The position numbers and the translations under genes are program-made. From Cycas panzhihuaensis (Eukaryota > Cycadophyta): 64,000 nucleotides of DNA. Where the stretch lies: the NCBI GenBank assembly GCA_023213395.1, contig CM041465.1, forward strand, positions 136,283,741-136,347,740, given 5' to 3'. Below the pieces are notes generated by a model. The model was given only the letters and a program-made list of their open reading frames with translations, had not been told where the DNA came from and searched no databases. Positions 32,960 to 44,870 of the stretch are shown one piece after another (position 1 is the stretch's first letter; each line of letters starts with the position of its first letter).

Positions 32960-34270
32960 CAAAGATGACTAGTTCATTGACTTTGGAGCATATTGCCACA
33001 TGACACCCAAATGTGACTGGTTCGAGGATCTCAAGATGTATGAAACAAATGCTGCAATTGAACTTGGAGATGAATTTGCTCATTCCATCCAAGGAATAGG
33101 AACTATTCTGTGAAAATGAAAGATGGGGGTGTAAAGAAAGTAGGGAATGTATTGTATGTGCTAGGACTAAAAAGAAATCTTTTGTCTATCTCTCAAATGA
33201 TCAAGAAGAATCTCAAAGTTGAATTTGAGAGTGGTAAATGCCTTATCCTAGACAAAAATCATGATTACAAGGTCATAGGAGAAGGAATAGAAGTAGATGA
33301 TCTCTAGAAATTTTTAGCTACTCCAACTACCCAAGTTGTATTTGTAAATGATAAAATTGATAATAATGAAATTTGGCACTTGAGATATGGGCGCTTGTCT
33401 TATGAAAATTTTGTCATGCTCTTAAACTTGAAGATGGTGAATGGCCTACCTAAAATCACAATAAATAACGCTATTTGTGAAGGGTGCATGTTGGGGGAAC
33501 AATAGAGAACCAAATTCTAATAGCATTCTTTGAGGTCATTGGTCAAGTTGGAACTAATACACAGTGACATATGCAGACCAATAACAGACCTCTTTGTTGT
33601 AGGGGCTAGGTACTATCTAGCCTTCATAGATGACCACTCAAGGAAGACTTTGGGTCTATTTTATTAAGATAAAATATGAAAAGTCTTTTGGGCATAAGTA
33701 GAAGAGGAAAGTGAAAACAAGATTAAAATCTTGAGAGTTGTCAATGGATGGGAATTTACCTCTTATGATTTTTATAAGTATTGTAAAACTCATGGGATAA
33801 AATGACAACTTAACCCAGTCTACACTCTTCAATCAAATGGAGTAGTAGAATGCAAGAATAGGACCATCAATGAGATGGCTAGGAGCATGCTAAAAGATAG
33901 AAATGTGTTCAATATCTGCTGGGTGGAAGTAATAAACACATCCAATTATCTTTTGAATAGGTGTCCAACAAAAGCCTTGTAAGGAGCAACACCTCAAGAA
34001 GCTTGCTTAGGTGAGAAACCTAATGTGAGTCATTTAAGGAATTTTGGGTGCATAGTTTATGTTCATATACCAGAAGAGAAACGAAAGAAGTTAGATGATA
34101 AAAGCTTAAAATGCATTTTTATGGGATACAATAAAAAATCAAAGGCTTATAGATGCATGGATCCTAGAACTAACAAAATAATTATAAGCAAAGATGTGTC
34201 CTTTGATGAATCTCTTCTAGGAAAGCTAGTAGAGACAACTTTCATTGTATTCTTGAAGATCAAAATTTAG
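32960..34270 (+). pseudogene. Protease and integrase of element J
   Basis: Protease FIDFGAYCHMTPKCDWFEDL (Ser of DSGA changed to Phe), KRNLLSISQMIKKNLK, IWHLRYGRLSYENF, CEGCMLGEQ, IHSDICRPI (first Asp kept), VVNGWEFTS where DNGGEF is expected, then LRNFGCIVYVHIPEEKRKKL and KAYRCMDPRTNKIIISKDV. Stops and shifts throughout. Confidence 0.85.
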
Positions 34271-34539
34271 ATTAAGAACCCTTTGACTCTTCTGAAGTCA
34301 CATAGGGACCTAATGAAGAAGGCGACTTAGGAAGCACATCCACAGAAGAAGAAATCCTAGAAGGATCTATTGAGGAAGAAGCTTTAGAATGGGCAACACC
34401 CACTCCCACCAAAAGGGTGCCAAAATGGTACCTGAAAATGATGCAGGATTATAGAACAATGAAGAAATGGAAATTGGGAGAAGAAGAACAAAGCCTCGGT
34501 AGGCTCTACTTTGCAACCTAGAGCCTTAAACTTATGAAG

Positions 34540-36030
34540 AGGCAAGAATAAAAAGGAAGTGGTTAGAGGCTATGAAGAAGAGCTATAAACCATTCATAAG
34601 AATGACACTTGGGAATTGGTTAAAGCTCCAAAGGGTGAGCCAGTCATAGGTTGTAAATGGGTACTTAAGATCAAAGAGAAGTCAGATGGATCCATTGAAA
34701 AATACAAGGCACGATTGGTAGCTAAAGGCTTCACTCGAACCAAAGGAATAGACTATGATAAAATCTTTGTTGTAGTGGCCAAGATGATCACCGTTAGGAT
34801 AGTCTTAGCATTAGCAGCACAATAGGGATGGAAAGTACCAAGGTGGATGTGAAAAACGATTTTTCGAATGGAGAGCTTAAGGAAGAGGTATACATAGAAC
34901 AACCTCCATATTAAGTCAAAGAAGGAAGGGAGCACTTTGTCTGCAGACTCAAGAAGGCTCTATATGGGCTAAAACAAGCTTGGCAACCATGGAATGCTAA
35001 AATTGATCATTATTTCAAGCAGGAGGATTTAGCAAAAGTAGCTTAGACCCCAAGTTTTACATCGAACTAGGAATCTGATCACCATACTTGCACTATATGT
35101 GGGCAATCTCATTTTCATAGGAAGTGATGAGGAAAGCATTTAGTCCACTAAAAGGATGTTGAGTAATTCCTTTGAAGTGATGGATATGGCGTATTTGCAT
35201 TATTATTTAGGGGTGGAAGTTGACCAAAAAGCAACAAGCATATGTCTATCCCAATTAAGATATGCAAAGAAAATTCTATAGAAATTCAACGTGTCTAAAT
35301 GCAAACCAACAACACTAACAGAAGTTGCAAACAAAATTATTGGTGATGAAGAGGAAAGCCAATGGATGCAACCTTGTATAGGAAACTAGCTGGTAGTCTA
35401 ATATACCTAACTACCACTAAACTACATCTTGTTGTTGCAAGGGGCATAATCTCTAGATCCATGGCAACACCCAAAGAATCCCATTAGCATGCTCTAAAAA
35501 GAATTGAGAGATATGTCAAAGGAATGATCAATCTTGGGATAGAATGCTCAAGGAATCAAAAGTTTGAATTGACAGGGTACATTGACTTTGATTGGGCAAG
35601 AGAAGCTAATGACAGAAAATCAACCTCTAGATAATACTTAAGTCTTGGATTGGGAATGATCTCTTGAAGTAGTAAGAAACAACAAATAGTAGCCCTATCA
35701 TCCACTGAAGCCAAATACAAAGTTGCAATCAACACCACATGTCAGGCCATATGGCTATGGAAGCTTCTAGAAGAACTCGAATAGACTCCACAATAGCTCA
35801 CTCCTATCTTCTGTGACAATCATAGCACAATCAAGTTGAGTAAGAATCCAGTCTTTCATGCTCGAACCAAATGTATAGAAGTCCATCACCACTTCATTTT
35901 GGAGAAGTTGCAAAACAAGGAGATAGAACTGATCTATTGTCCCAGTAAGGAGGAATAAGCAAATATCTTTATGAAACCATTAGTAAGGATAAGTTCCAAT
36001 ACCTTAGAAAGAAAATTGGGTTGAGAGATA
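34540..36030 (+). pseudogene. RT and RNase H of element J
   Basis: Open stretch 34616-34825 holds [20 protein letters not shown] and [10 protein letters not shown]. The catalytic YVDD reads YVGN (near 35090), destroying both Asp. RNase H traces include DRKSTSR-like and SSTEAKYKVAINTTCQAIW, then HARTKCIEVHHHFILEKL. Non-functional. Confidence 0.8.
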
Positions 36031-36053
36031 AAAAAATAAACATTATGGGGGGA

Positions 36054-36261
36054 TGTTAGAAATAATGTTTACTTTTTATTGCAATGTTTGTTAGAACTTA
36101 GAATGTTTGTTTTTAGAAAGTTGTTACACTGGTCTAGCATGTTTGATGCATGTCATTCATGTACATGTTGTAATCCTTTTAAATACTTATGCTATTCCTC
36201 TCTTGAATCATCAAGTAATAGAAATTGTCTTCATCTTTTTTGCATTCTTGGGATTCTTTCA
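36054..36261 (+). repeat. 3' LTR of element J
   Basis: 208 bp, follows the purine tract ATGGGGGGA. Confidence 0.85.
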
Positions 36262-36680
36262 AGAATGCAAATGGATGCTTGTGAGACAGGGCATTTTCCC
36301 TGAGCATATCTTAATATCATCACAAGGATAATAGTGCAAGGTTTTAGTATTTCTCTTGAGGCTTCCAATTTCAAGCTATATATATATATATATATATCCT
36401 GGGGCAAGATTAAAGAGAGCGTCTTGGTATGTTATTTGTCTTCTCGTAGAGATTTGTTGCTTTAGTAAATTGGGGCTTCCTATTGCAAGTGGATTGGCTG
36501 ACTTCTTGCAAAATTCAAAGGCCTATTAATCCACTAGTTTTTCGCAAATCTATTATAGATTCTTGTGTGATTGTTATTCATTTATTAATTGATCAGGAGA
36601 ATGTGAATGCGTATTTATGAGAATGAGTGTTTTAAGATTGTAACAATAGTAATAGAGCAAGGTTTTGGTTTTGCCTTGAA

Positions 36681-37559
36681 TTGTAGTAAGAATTCATTTG
36701 TTGGCTAGGGTTTTTTATTTGTAAAAGTTGTTTTCAAGGCAATCTCTTTTCTTCCTATTCAAAAATTTGCCATTTTGCTTGGTATTAGAGGCATCTCTTC
36801 TTTGATTATTCATTCGCCTTTAAGCATTCTACTTGTAGTGGGAGTCCCTTTGCATGATGGCTTGTTGCTTGTTCTACTAATTTTGTCCTTCTCAAAGTTA
36901 TTGCATGCTAGTCACTCGAACCCTATTGTAGTTTCTTGTATGTTTTCCTCTTATTGTTGGACCTTGCCGCTACTTGCTTATACCTGCTCAAATTTGCTTG
37001 TGATTGTTGGCATGCATCTTAGATCGAAAAATTGTAGGTGTTATTGAATTTGTGATTGATAATGAACTAAATGATGCCAATCCTCTTGTATTAGCAATTC
37101 AGAATGAACTTACTCTTTCTGAGAATATCTTTGGTTTGTCAATACACAAATGTAAAGCTTTGAAAGTAAATTTTGGAGGGTCAAAGAGAAACATAGATGA
37201 GGCAAGCATGCTTTATCATTGACATGCTTTTTCTCTTACAATGGTTGAGTGTGAAATTTGGGATTTCAACCTTAAAGCAAAAGTACATGGGGGAGGATAA
37301 TGAGCAAAGGTGGAAAGAGAAGGTGGACATATCTATTATAAGTGGGGTGGGGTGGGGGGTGGGCGGTGGGGGGCATATTTTGAATTGATCAATTAGCTTC
37401 ATCGCTTTCTTCAAGCTTTTGTCTAGATATTAAGTTTGAAAGTTGCCCACACAAGAGTTTGTTATGCTAAGCATGATCATCTATGGCTTATCAAGTTTCT
37501 TGGTAAAGAAGATGGGTGTGAGCAAGCATGTGTGCATGGGCTATTGAGCTTTCGATAAG
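36681..37559. other. Unassigned DNA with a primer-site-like motif and a G-run
   Basis: TTGGTATTAGAGGC near 36779 resembles a tRNA-iMet primer site, so the bases just before it may be the end of a decayed LTR. No domain was recognised up to 37559. A G-rich run lies at 37344-37373. Confidence 0.35.
37344..37373 (+). other. G-quadruplex-type G-run
   Basis: Six G-tracts of two to six bases separated by single T or C, in otherwise AT-rich DNA. This satisfies the four-tract rule for intramolecular quadruplexes. Confidence 0.65.
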
Positions 37560-37850
37560 GAAACTATTAAAGCATTGTTTCAGTATTTAGGAGAGAAGAC
37601 TTGGTTGACAAATTTGAAAGGGCTAAGTATTTTAACAAGATTGGCCTTTCATCAAGTCATTATCAAATTAAAATTCAAGCTGTTGATGAGCATGGGACAA
37701 TCTTTACAATTGTTTGATTCCTTCACAAATTTTGTAGTGATTTCTTTTTGGGTCATTAATGCTACAACCATGTTACATGTCCTTTGTGGAGCTTCATATC
37801 CCCCAATTTATAGAAATTGTCCTAATGAGGTGGCAATACTAGGCTAAATT
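37560..37850 (+). pseudogene. Ty3/gypsy reverse transcriptase fragment
   Basis: Across two frames: FERAKYFNKIGLSSSYYQIK matches the gypsy block around 'KIDLRSGYHQIR', and NFVVISFWVINATTMLHVL matches 'EFLVMPFGLTNAPATF'. The catalytic FLDD block is not present. It lies upstream of the gag at 38540, so it is not from the same element copy. Confidence 0.6.
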
Positions 37851-38229
37851 TATTGATTATGTGTAAAGTGGGCTTGAGGATAGGCTGGGTGTATTGCATG
37901 GCTACAACTAGGATTTAGAAGCCTTGACTTGCGCGTAACAATTTTTCTATCTTCTTTTTGCTTTCTCTTGGGAGAATTGCATATTTTAGGAGGAACCTTG
38001 CATTGAGAACGCTCAAAATTTTCTTAGTTGGTTACAATGAGCTTTTGAGGAATATTTGTAAGAACTATTATTTGGTTATTGAATTCTTCTGGAAATCTAT
38101 AGTTTTATTAGAATTTCCATTTGCCCTTTCTTACTATATATTACAAGTAGAATCATTGCTTTTTAAAGTCTTGTTCATCAATATTAGGAGGAGTGGGGAA
38201 GTGAGTTAGCCTTCACGACCACTCCAAGT
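37851..38229. other. Possible decayed gypsy LTR
   Basis: It ends just before TGGTATTAGAGA (38230), a primer-site-like motif, and precedes a gypsy gag, so part of this may be an LTR. No partner copy was found. Confidence 0.35.
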
Positions 38230-38539
38230 GGTATTAGAGACAATTGTTCTACAATTGTGGAAACATCGAGATTTTTGAAGTAGGGTACATCTATAAGCGC
38301 TATTGACCTTTGATTTGAGCGAGCAACTTCATATCTCTTAAAGGCGATGACAACTATGGAGAATGGCATTGCCAATGACTGACATATCTTAGATAGGAAG
38401 TACATGAGATTGTAGGGGACCATTAAAATTGCAACAATTAGCACAAAAAATGACAACCATAGGACAAGGAAGAAGAACAAGTTGAGGGTTAAGATAACCA
38501 CCATAAGGCAACCATTACAACCTCATAGAATTTGTGATT

Positions 38540-39120
38540 AGATAGATATATCGAAATTTAGTGGGATAGTTAGTTCAATTGATGTTGGAGCATGGGTCGG
38601 CAATTTAGAATAATATTTTATTTTCAACTCCCACTTAAGTGATAAACATATTATCTTGGTCACGATACAAATAGGAGAAGCAATGTACAATTGGTCCTAA
38701 TGGTAGACAAACAATTCTAGTTTAGTAACCATAACACGGTTGACTATCCTCACAAATGTCTTTGAACACTTTGAAAATACGTATGGCAATGATTTTTTAA
38801 ATGAGTTAATGAAAAATCAATAGACAAGCATGGTAGCATAATACATCGACAATTATCAAGTCTTAATTACATAGGTGTGAGACATTCCAACGCAAGGGAT
38901 GATGAAAGTTAGAACATTACATGGGGGGGTTAGGAGAAGATCTAAAGCAAGAGGTCATATTAGTTGAGCTTAAACATATCACTGAAGTAATGGAAAAGCA
39001 CAATAAACCAAGGCCAAGAACAATGACAAGGCCAACATAGGGAGCTTGCAAAGAAGACTATATGTGCAAAGGGAATGCTAGTCTCCCCTTTTTGATTCAA
39101 GTTAGCTGAAAAGGGTAATG
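38540..39120 (+). pseudogene. gypsy gag of fragment K
   Basis: The gag core that forms the particle shell, reading in one main frame with at least five stops. Identity rests on the order of conserved blocks (W..LE.YF, GEA..W, F...YG..F...L, V..YI...Q). Confidence 0.65.
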
Positions 39121-39303
39121 ACAAAAGTAGTTGTTGAACATAGAGCCAGAGGGACATGCTACAAGTACAACAGAAAATGGAACAAAGGACATGTTTCTAT
39201 AGAAAGTAAGTAATCCTTGGTCGTTGATTACAAGGAGCCATGAGATGAAGAATATCCTAAAAGCATGTCCATTGATGATGAAGATAATGGCATCCTATAA
39301 AGA

Positions 39304-39830
39304 GTGACCTTCATAGTCATATCGAGAATTGTGGCCTTTCAAAGCTTTAAAGCTAAAGGCTTCATCAAAGAAGTCAAAGTTGTAATCCTCATAGACTTAG
39401 TTAACACCTATAGTTTTGTGGATAGGAAACTTGTTGTGAGCTTCAAACCATGGGTACAATTGCAAACGATAATTCAAGTAATAATAACAAATGAAGGATC
39501 TATTTGTTAGACAGGTGGAAATGCCACAACATCAAGTTAACCATATGCAACTATACACTCAAGCCTAAAACTATGCTTGTTTTAGGCGAAGATAATGACA
39601 TCCGACTAGTAGTAATCTTCATGCCAATTTTAGCAATTACGACATCTTAGGGTCTCAAAGGCGTTCACCAAGGGAGTTAAAATTATAGTATTTATAGAGT
39701 TGGGCAACAACTATAAATTTGTAAATAGGAAATTTGCTTAGAGCCTCAAACTATAGTTATATAAGCAACATTTTAGATAATGATAACATATGGAGGATCT
39801 ATCTAGTGTAGAGGGAAACAACGCATGATT
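39304..39830 (+). pseudogene. gypsy protease of fragment K, core duplicated
   Basis: Two copies of the protease core: ILIDLVNTYSFVDRKLV at about 39390 and VFIELGNNYKFVNRKFA at about 39690. The second is followed by the same SLKL and 'GGSI' region as the first. It looks like an internal tandem duplication of about 300 bp. Neither copy keeps the DSG triad. Confidence 0.55.
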
Positions 39831-40480
39831 AAGTAAAGCATGGGTGACTGTACTCTCAATGTAACGATGCACACAATACCACTTGAAGGAGTCAATATCA
39901 TACTCAAGAGTACAATGGCTCATATCAGACATAACCAAGGTTATTGAGTTCATGGATTTGGTGGTTCAAAGAACCTAGTTTCTCCCTTTGAAAACAAGGT
40001 TTGTAGGTTTGAGTTTGGCTAATATTTTTAAATAACTAAAAAAAATATCATAGAAATTAAGAATAATCATTAACTATAGTCATAATAGTACATTGAATGA
40101 TTATGCAAATGGAAGAAAAATTTGAGATCGTACAGGTGAGAAAATTTCTCGTTAAGAAATTAAGACAATAATAACCATTAAGTATCTAAGATAAATCATT
40201 AATCATTAAACAATAAGCACATACATGCATAATGACGCATTAAACAATTATAATGAAAATCAACTAAATTATCATCACCACATTATACTACTAACATACA
40301 AAAATGACAAATGTCAAAGTCATTAACTGATAATGTTAAATTGAATGTGAAAGTATATATACAAATAGAGGCTCATTTGACCTCAATTTGCCTCACCATG
40401 AAGAGATTCAAGGCCCTCTTACTCTAGATTAAGTATTGATAAATCGATGATGCTATTGTGCTTGTGCTCCTTTGTGATGT
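39831..40480. other. Non-coding AT-rich DNA, nothing recognised
   Basis: No domain or repeat found; A-rich tracts near 40030. Confidence 0.4.
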
Positions 40481-40489
40481 CTTTGGGAC

Positions 40490-41860
40490 ACACATGCCAA
40501 CTTGTGAAAGGCTTCTTAGTGTAAATCTTATGAGACGAGAGACAAAGGGTGTTGTGGATATAAATTGGGTTTCTTGTCCTTGTCACATCTAATTGACCTC
40601 TTTTAGCATAATGGATGAATCCATAAGTGCTCTAGTTCCTCTTACAAGTTGAGGAACTTGCCACTTGAGGGAATGACCAACATGCTAACATTGCAACTAT
40701 GGCATCTCATGCTTGTGCAACACCACTAGTATATTAGGTCCTTTAGATTCTTGTTATATAGGGGCTCAGGAGATTAGAATGCATCCCATGTAGAAGCAAA
40801 TGTTGCAAATTGCTCTTTGATAATTGCAATGTTTTGTCCTATTCCATATATGTCCTTCACCAGTTGTAGAAACTTAGTGATAACCTCTGCATCCTCTGCT
40901 ATACATGTTTTAATACTCATATCTCTCTCCCATGTAAGGAGTGTCCATATTAGCAAAGCAAAGAATATTTGAATTTGGTTCCAAAAGTTACAATTGGAAT
41001 TTGATATCAATCCAAAATGTGGTGTCAACAATGAGAGGTTTGACATACAAGCCCTCATTTGAAGTTGATAGTTTTAATGAATTCTTTTATTTATTGAAAA
41101 TTGTATGTGCTAATCCTTTATTTACCTCCACTAATTGTTGTAGGAGAATAAAGTAAGATGTAGGTTGAGTGTTTACGGGTTTGAATAATTCTACTTATAC
41201 ATGGATGTAGTAGATTGTCTATACATAGAGGTTGTTGCATATAAACATTCGAATGGTTCTCCCATTTGAAATCTATTCTTCCACTCAATTTATTCTACTA
41301 ATATCCTTCAGTATATTAGCCAATGCATGCATATGAAAGGGGGTCTGAAAAATATTGAAGTATTTATTATGTATCAACACACTTGTAGCTTGGAAAAATA
41401 GAGCAGCATAAGTGATTACATGCGTCACTTTGGCTTGCCCAATCTCATTAATGGTTGTAGATAATTCCTTGTCCTAAAAATATGCATTCTTTTCAATCTT
41501 CAATCCATAGCTCTCTTAAAATAGGGGCTAGCAGAAGAAGAGACAATGATGTTTTGCAAAGGACGATTACATGCATTAGTCCAACCATCAATGATGATGG
41601 GGTAACCATTAATGCCCCATATGTTGCATACAAGGGTCACCATCTTCTCCACACAATCCCTTGTGTTTTCTAGTGGTGAATTGCAGACCCTCTTGTAGGT
41701 AGGAGGAATGTATCTTACATGCCCATTATTAATGGCATGGACCATTTTTTTCAAAATATGGCGAATGGGTTGCATTAAAAGGGGTCTCACATACATGGAG
41801 GCACTTTGCAACGATACGGTCTGTCTCCTCCTTGGCCTTGTTGCCAAACATTGCCTGTTA
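40490..41860 (-). pseudogene. hAT-type transposase (DUF659 plus hAT C-terminal domain)
   Basis: Minus strand. After a frameshift from CLHVCETPFNATHSPYF, the 41847-41500 reading has KKMVHAINNGHVRYIPPTYK, then GYPIIIDGWTNACNRPLQN, the DUF659 signature. Further right-to-left: ELSTTINEIGQAKVTHVIT, KYFNIFQTPFHMHALANIL and ISRINWVEE. Near 40600, in another frame, SSSTCKRN*STYGFIHYAKR is the hAT dimerisation block with its usual Trp replaced by a stop. Such enzymes cut and paste DNA transposons, though several are domesticated. This one has many stops. Terminal inverted repeats and an 8-bp duplication were not found. Confidence 0.75.
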
Positions 41861-42128
41861 TAGGATTAGCTTTAGGTGCATGTCTCTTTCACCTGGATGG
41901 CTCTAGAGATGACTACACAAAAGATGAAGCATATAGAGTGACTAGTATTGAAGCAGCCTCTCCTTGAAGGGAAGTAGTAGCTCTTGAGGGTTAGCCTTTG
42001 GTCCTGATTTGTTCAATTGATAAAAACTTGGTGTTGTGCATCATCTACTTCAGTGCAAACTCAAATCCCCTGCCCCTTAAAATTGCATAAATGATCCTTA
42101 GACCTGTGGTATGTGCCTGTAAACTAGG

Positions 42129-42308
42129 TGTTAAAAAAGGCAACAAAAAGTAGATAAAAGTAACAGATCAAATTGCCTGCATGGAACTCCCTTGCGAGGA
42201 AAACCATAGGAGGAATCACTCCATCACTTTATAAACAATAATAAATTACATATAGTCCATTATTAATAAAATTGACATCATTGTCAAGTCAATATTATAT
42301 TTTCAACA
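42129..42308 (-). repeat. 3' LTR of element L
   Basis: Minus orientation TGTTGAAAATATAATATTG...; preceded by a TAAGGGGGGG purine tract (42309-42318). Confidence 0.75.
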
Positions 42309-42319
42309 CCCCCCCTTAA

Positions 42320-43519
42320 TATTGACTTGGCGATGAGAAGAAGGCATCATCATTTCAATCTCCCTTTATTATTAGCTTTACTAGAGTATCCTGAAGCAGA
42401 TTTGCAAGAATGTCTTCTCCTCCTGGAATACTACCGAGATATCACCATTACAATTTGAAACTATCAAACATGATTTAAATTAAGGGATCACAATCAACAT
42501 CACAACAATGCAACCATGGCACATAATCAATGTCACATGAACACAATTGTGGCTTTGAAGTTACCGTCACCTTCACCATTCCTTGAAAATTGCAAAAAAT
42601 ATTTGAAATATTTTCTAACATCTATTTAAAATCACAGCCATCTACTGGAATGCATGAGCAATCAGTTGTTGCAATTGTTGGTGAACTAGGAGGTGTTTCA
42701 TGTATGCGGTTCATTAGCTCTGTATCAATAGACGACACATCCTAGGAATAGTCCAAACTACCTGGCCAACCAGTATGAAGCAATAATAGACAACACATCC
42801 TAAAACAAGTCGTTAAATACATTGCAATACAAGAGAGCATATATCTTGCCTCTTGTCTTTATTGAATTAGAAAATAATATAGTAACATATATCATGATTC
42901 CAACATACAAATTATCCTTATCTCCTTGATTTTTGACAAAAAATATGTTCTTAAGATCTTTACATGATGAGCCAAAATAAGAAAATGGTAGAATATATCT
43001 AAATGTTTGACTGATAACCAAAAATCGATGTTGTAGACATTTGGATCTCATAAAAACACAGAAGAAAAAAATGTTAAAAATGGACATTAGATGATGAATT
43101 TATGGGATATTGAAGTTGATGAATGTAATAAGATGTATACATAGCAAATAAGCACCTAGAAATTTTAAAACAAAGTCACATGTGAGTGGCATATGACTAG
43201 GTGTTGGGTTGTCGAAATGGTTAGATGTACATATATTATCTAAATATTGAGATGTATATAAACATTTGTTGTGTATACACAATGTATACATTCGCAACTT
43301 AAAAATTTTAAAGTTAGGGTCGCATGTAACAATTTAGGTGATCGTGGTTGATGCATAAGGGCTAGTGGACTTCAGATGAAATTCCAATTCAATTAAATTT
43401 TTGTCAAATGTTTGGGAGAAAAAAAAAGCTTTGACAAATAAATTTTTTATTATAATTTTATCATTTGCTGCATTTCGCCATGATCAATTTTCTTTGTGCC
43501 TAGTTCATGGGGTGAGATG
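42320..43519 (-). other. Internal DNA of L, 3' part
   Basis: No coding domain recognised in about 1.2 kb. It ends in AGATG, D's target site. Confidence 0.5.
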
Positions 43520-44057
43520 TGTGAAAATGGGCATTAAGCCACATTAGTCCCAAGATCGTAAGTAAAAGCACAATATCACAAATGCATGAAGCATAAAACA
43601 TAAAGAACAAAAAGAGAAATAGGAGCAAGATCAAGATACCATGAATGGGAGTTGGAATTAGTCCAACCACCAAAGAATGCTTCAGCTTGATTAGCAAACT
43701 GACAGAATAACAATGAGCTCCTCCTCTTAAGATGAGCAACAATGAAGAGAGGCCTCTTTAAATAGAAAAAGATGAGAGGCCAAAGGCTATTGCATGATTG
43801 ACAAGTGTCAATCATGCAATGCATGCTTGCATGTAGGACAAGTGTCCATTGGGAGCTCATGTGAGCAAAGTGCAAGGGGTCATTTGACCCTTAAGTTACA
43901 ACGTTATGTCACTAGACATAAAGTGGGTGTGTACTTTATCACTTAAGTGATAAAGTCATACCTAAAGTACAAAAGTGCAAAAGTGCACACATAATACAAG
44001 AATAGAAAGTACATTAGCTTAACATTATAAACATAAGGTAAACCATGAGGTTTAACA
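43520..44057 (-). repeat. 3' LTR of element D
   Basis: 538 bp, minus orientation TGTTAAACCTCATGG...TTTTCACA. A perfect 20-bp palindrome TTTATCACTTAAGTGATAAA is at 43936-43955. Confidence 0.95.
43936..43955. repeat. Perfect LTR palindrome, D 3' LTR
   Basis: TTTATCACTTAAGTGATAAA, same site as in C and E. Confidence 0.85.
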
Positions 44058-44065
44058 CCCCCGCT

Positions 44066-44870
44066 TATTGTTTATAATGTTGAGTCGGACTCCAAGACCA
44101 TCTCTAAATTTTACAAATTTGTCTCTACCAAGTGGCTTGGTAAAGATATCTGGTCTTTGCTCGGGTTGGTCGATATTGAAGAGTGATCTCACCACTTGTG
44201 TACATGCTCCACGATGAAATGGTGGTGAACTTCAATATGCTTGGTCCATGCGTGGAAGATGGATTCTTAGTTAGCTTGAGGACACTCGATTGTCACAATG
44301 AATCTTTGGTCGCTGGCTGCTGAAATCCAAGCTCACCAAGAATCCGTCGAGCCAGATAGCCTCACAAGCTACCGACTTTGTACTTTTGATGGGAGGACAA
44401 GGTAACATTTGGTTGCTTCTTGCAACTCCATGAAACGATTCTTGAACCAAGGGTGAAACAAGAACTGAGGTAGATTTGTCGCTATCTTGGCATCTTGCAA
44501 TCCAATCGAGAGAACCCTCCAAAGTGAAGCTCTCTTTATGTACATACTCAAGTCCAAGCTGCAATGTTCCTTTGATAAACTTGAGTATGCTTTTCTTTGC
44601 CAATGCTTCTGATTGGGTTGAGACATGAAGCGAGCAAATCCCAACTACAAATGAGATGTCTAGACGAGTGTTGGTGAGATATATCAAGCTACCAATCAAC
44701 TGTCGATAAAGAGTGGAATCTGTTGGTTCAGCTTCCTCATTAAGAGAAAGCTTGGTGCCGCTTCTCCATGGGTGTAGGCGCCTGCCTTGCAGTCGTGCAT
44801 TCTGAATCTCTGCAAGATGTCCCAAGAATATTTTGCTTGGGAAATGAAGATATAGCCTGGCTGCTGCCAT
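44066..44870 (-). pseudogene. RNase H of element D
   Basis: The 44870-44271 reading gives SLNEEAEPTDSTLYRQLIGS, LIYLTNTRLDISFVVGICS, ILKFIKGTLQLGLEYVHKES and a shifted SLDWIARCQDSDKSTSVLVS, ending IHCDNR. A frameshift disrupts the middle; the C-terminal HVHHHF block lies in another frame down to the purine tract. Confidence 0.85.

Larger units (their letters stand above)
31330..36261 (+). mobile_element. Ty1/copia element J, degenerate
   Basis: 5' LTR 31330-31534, primer site 31535, gag from 32074, pol through about 36030, purine tract, 3' LTR 36054-36261. LTRs differ at roughly one base in ten. Flanks ATATA and AGAAT are not a target duplication, and the tandem unit hosting it lacks about 170 bp. 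Dozens of stops and shifts. Confidence 0.9.
30582..36680 (+). repeat. Tandem array of about 330-bp units, split by element J
   Basis: Units begin near 30582, 30913, 31243, 36336 and 36657, marked by GCAAGGTTTTAGTA, the AGAGATTTGCTGC region and GTGGATTGGCTGA...GCAAAATTC. Spacing is 330-331 bp in the first two and 321 bp in the fourth. The third is broken at 31329 by element J and resumes at 36262 with about 170 bp missing; the fifth is only a start. Units are perhaps 75-80% alike by eye. No coding content. Confidence 0.85.
38230..39830 (+). mobile_element. Ty3/gypsy fragment K: leader, gag, protease
   Basis: Primer-site-like TGGTATTAGAG at 38230, then a retrotrans_gag-type core (38540-38990: KFSGIVSSIDVGAWVGNLE, TIQIGEAMYNW, FEHFENTYGNDFLNELM). 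A knuckle-like CYKYNRKWNKGH and an acidic stretch lead to a protease core VVILIDLVNTYSFVDRKLV, where the family has LIDSGSTHNFV, so the catalytic Asp survives but Ser-Gly is lost. Multiple stops. Confidence 0.7.

Noticed and set aside
36376-36398. TA dinucleotide run
   Set aside because: A simple microsatellite inside one unit of the 330-bp array; no further meaning supported.
36775-37222. Plus-strand frames downstream of the primer-site-like motif
   Set aside because: Leu/Ser-rich with no gag signature; kept only as unassigned DNA.
43500-43875. Minus-strand frames in D's LTRs
   Set aside because: LTR sequence; repeated at 50326-50683 for the same reason.
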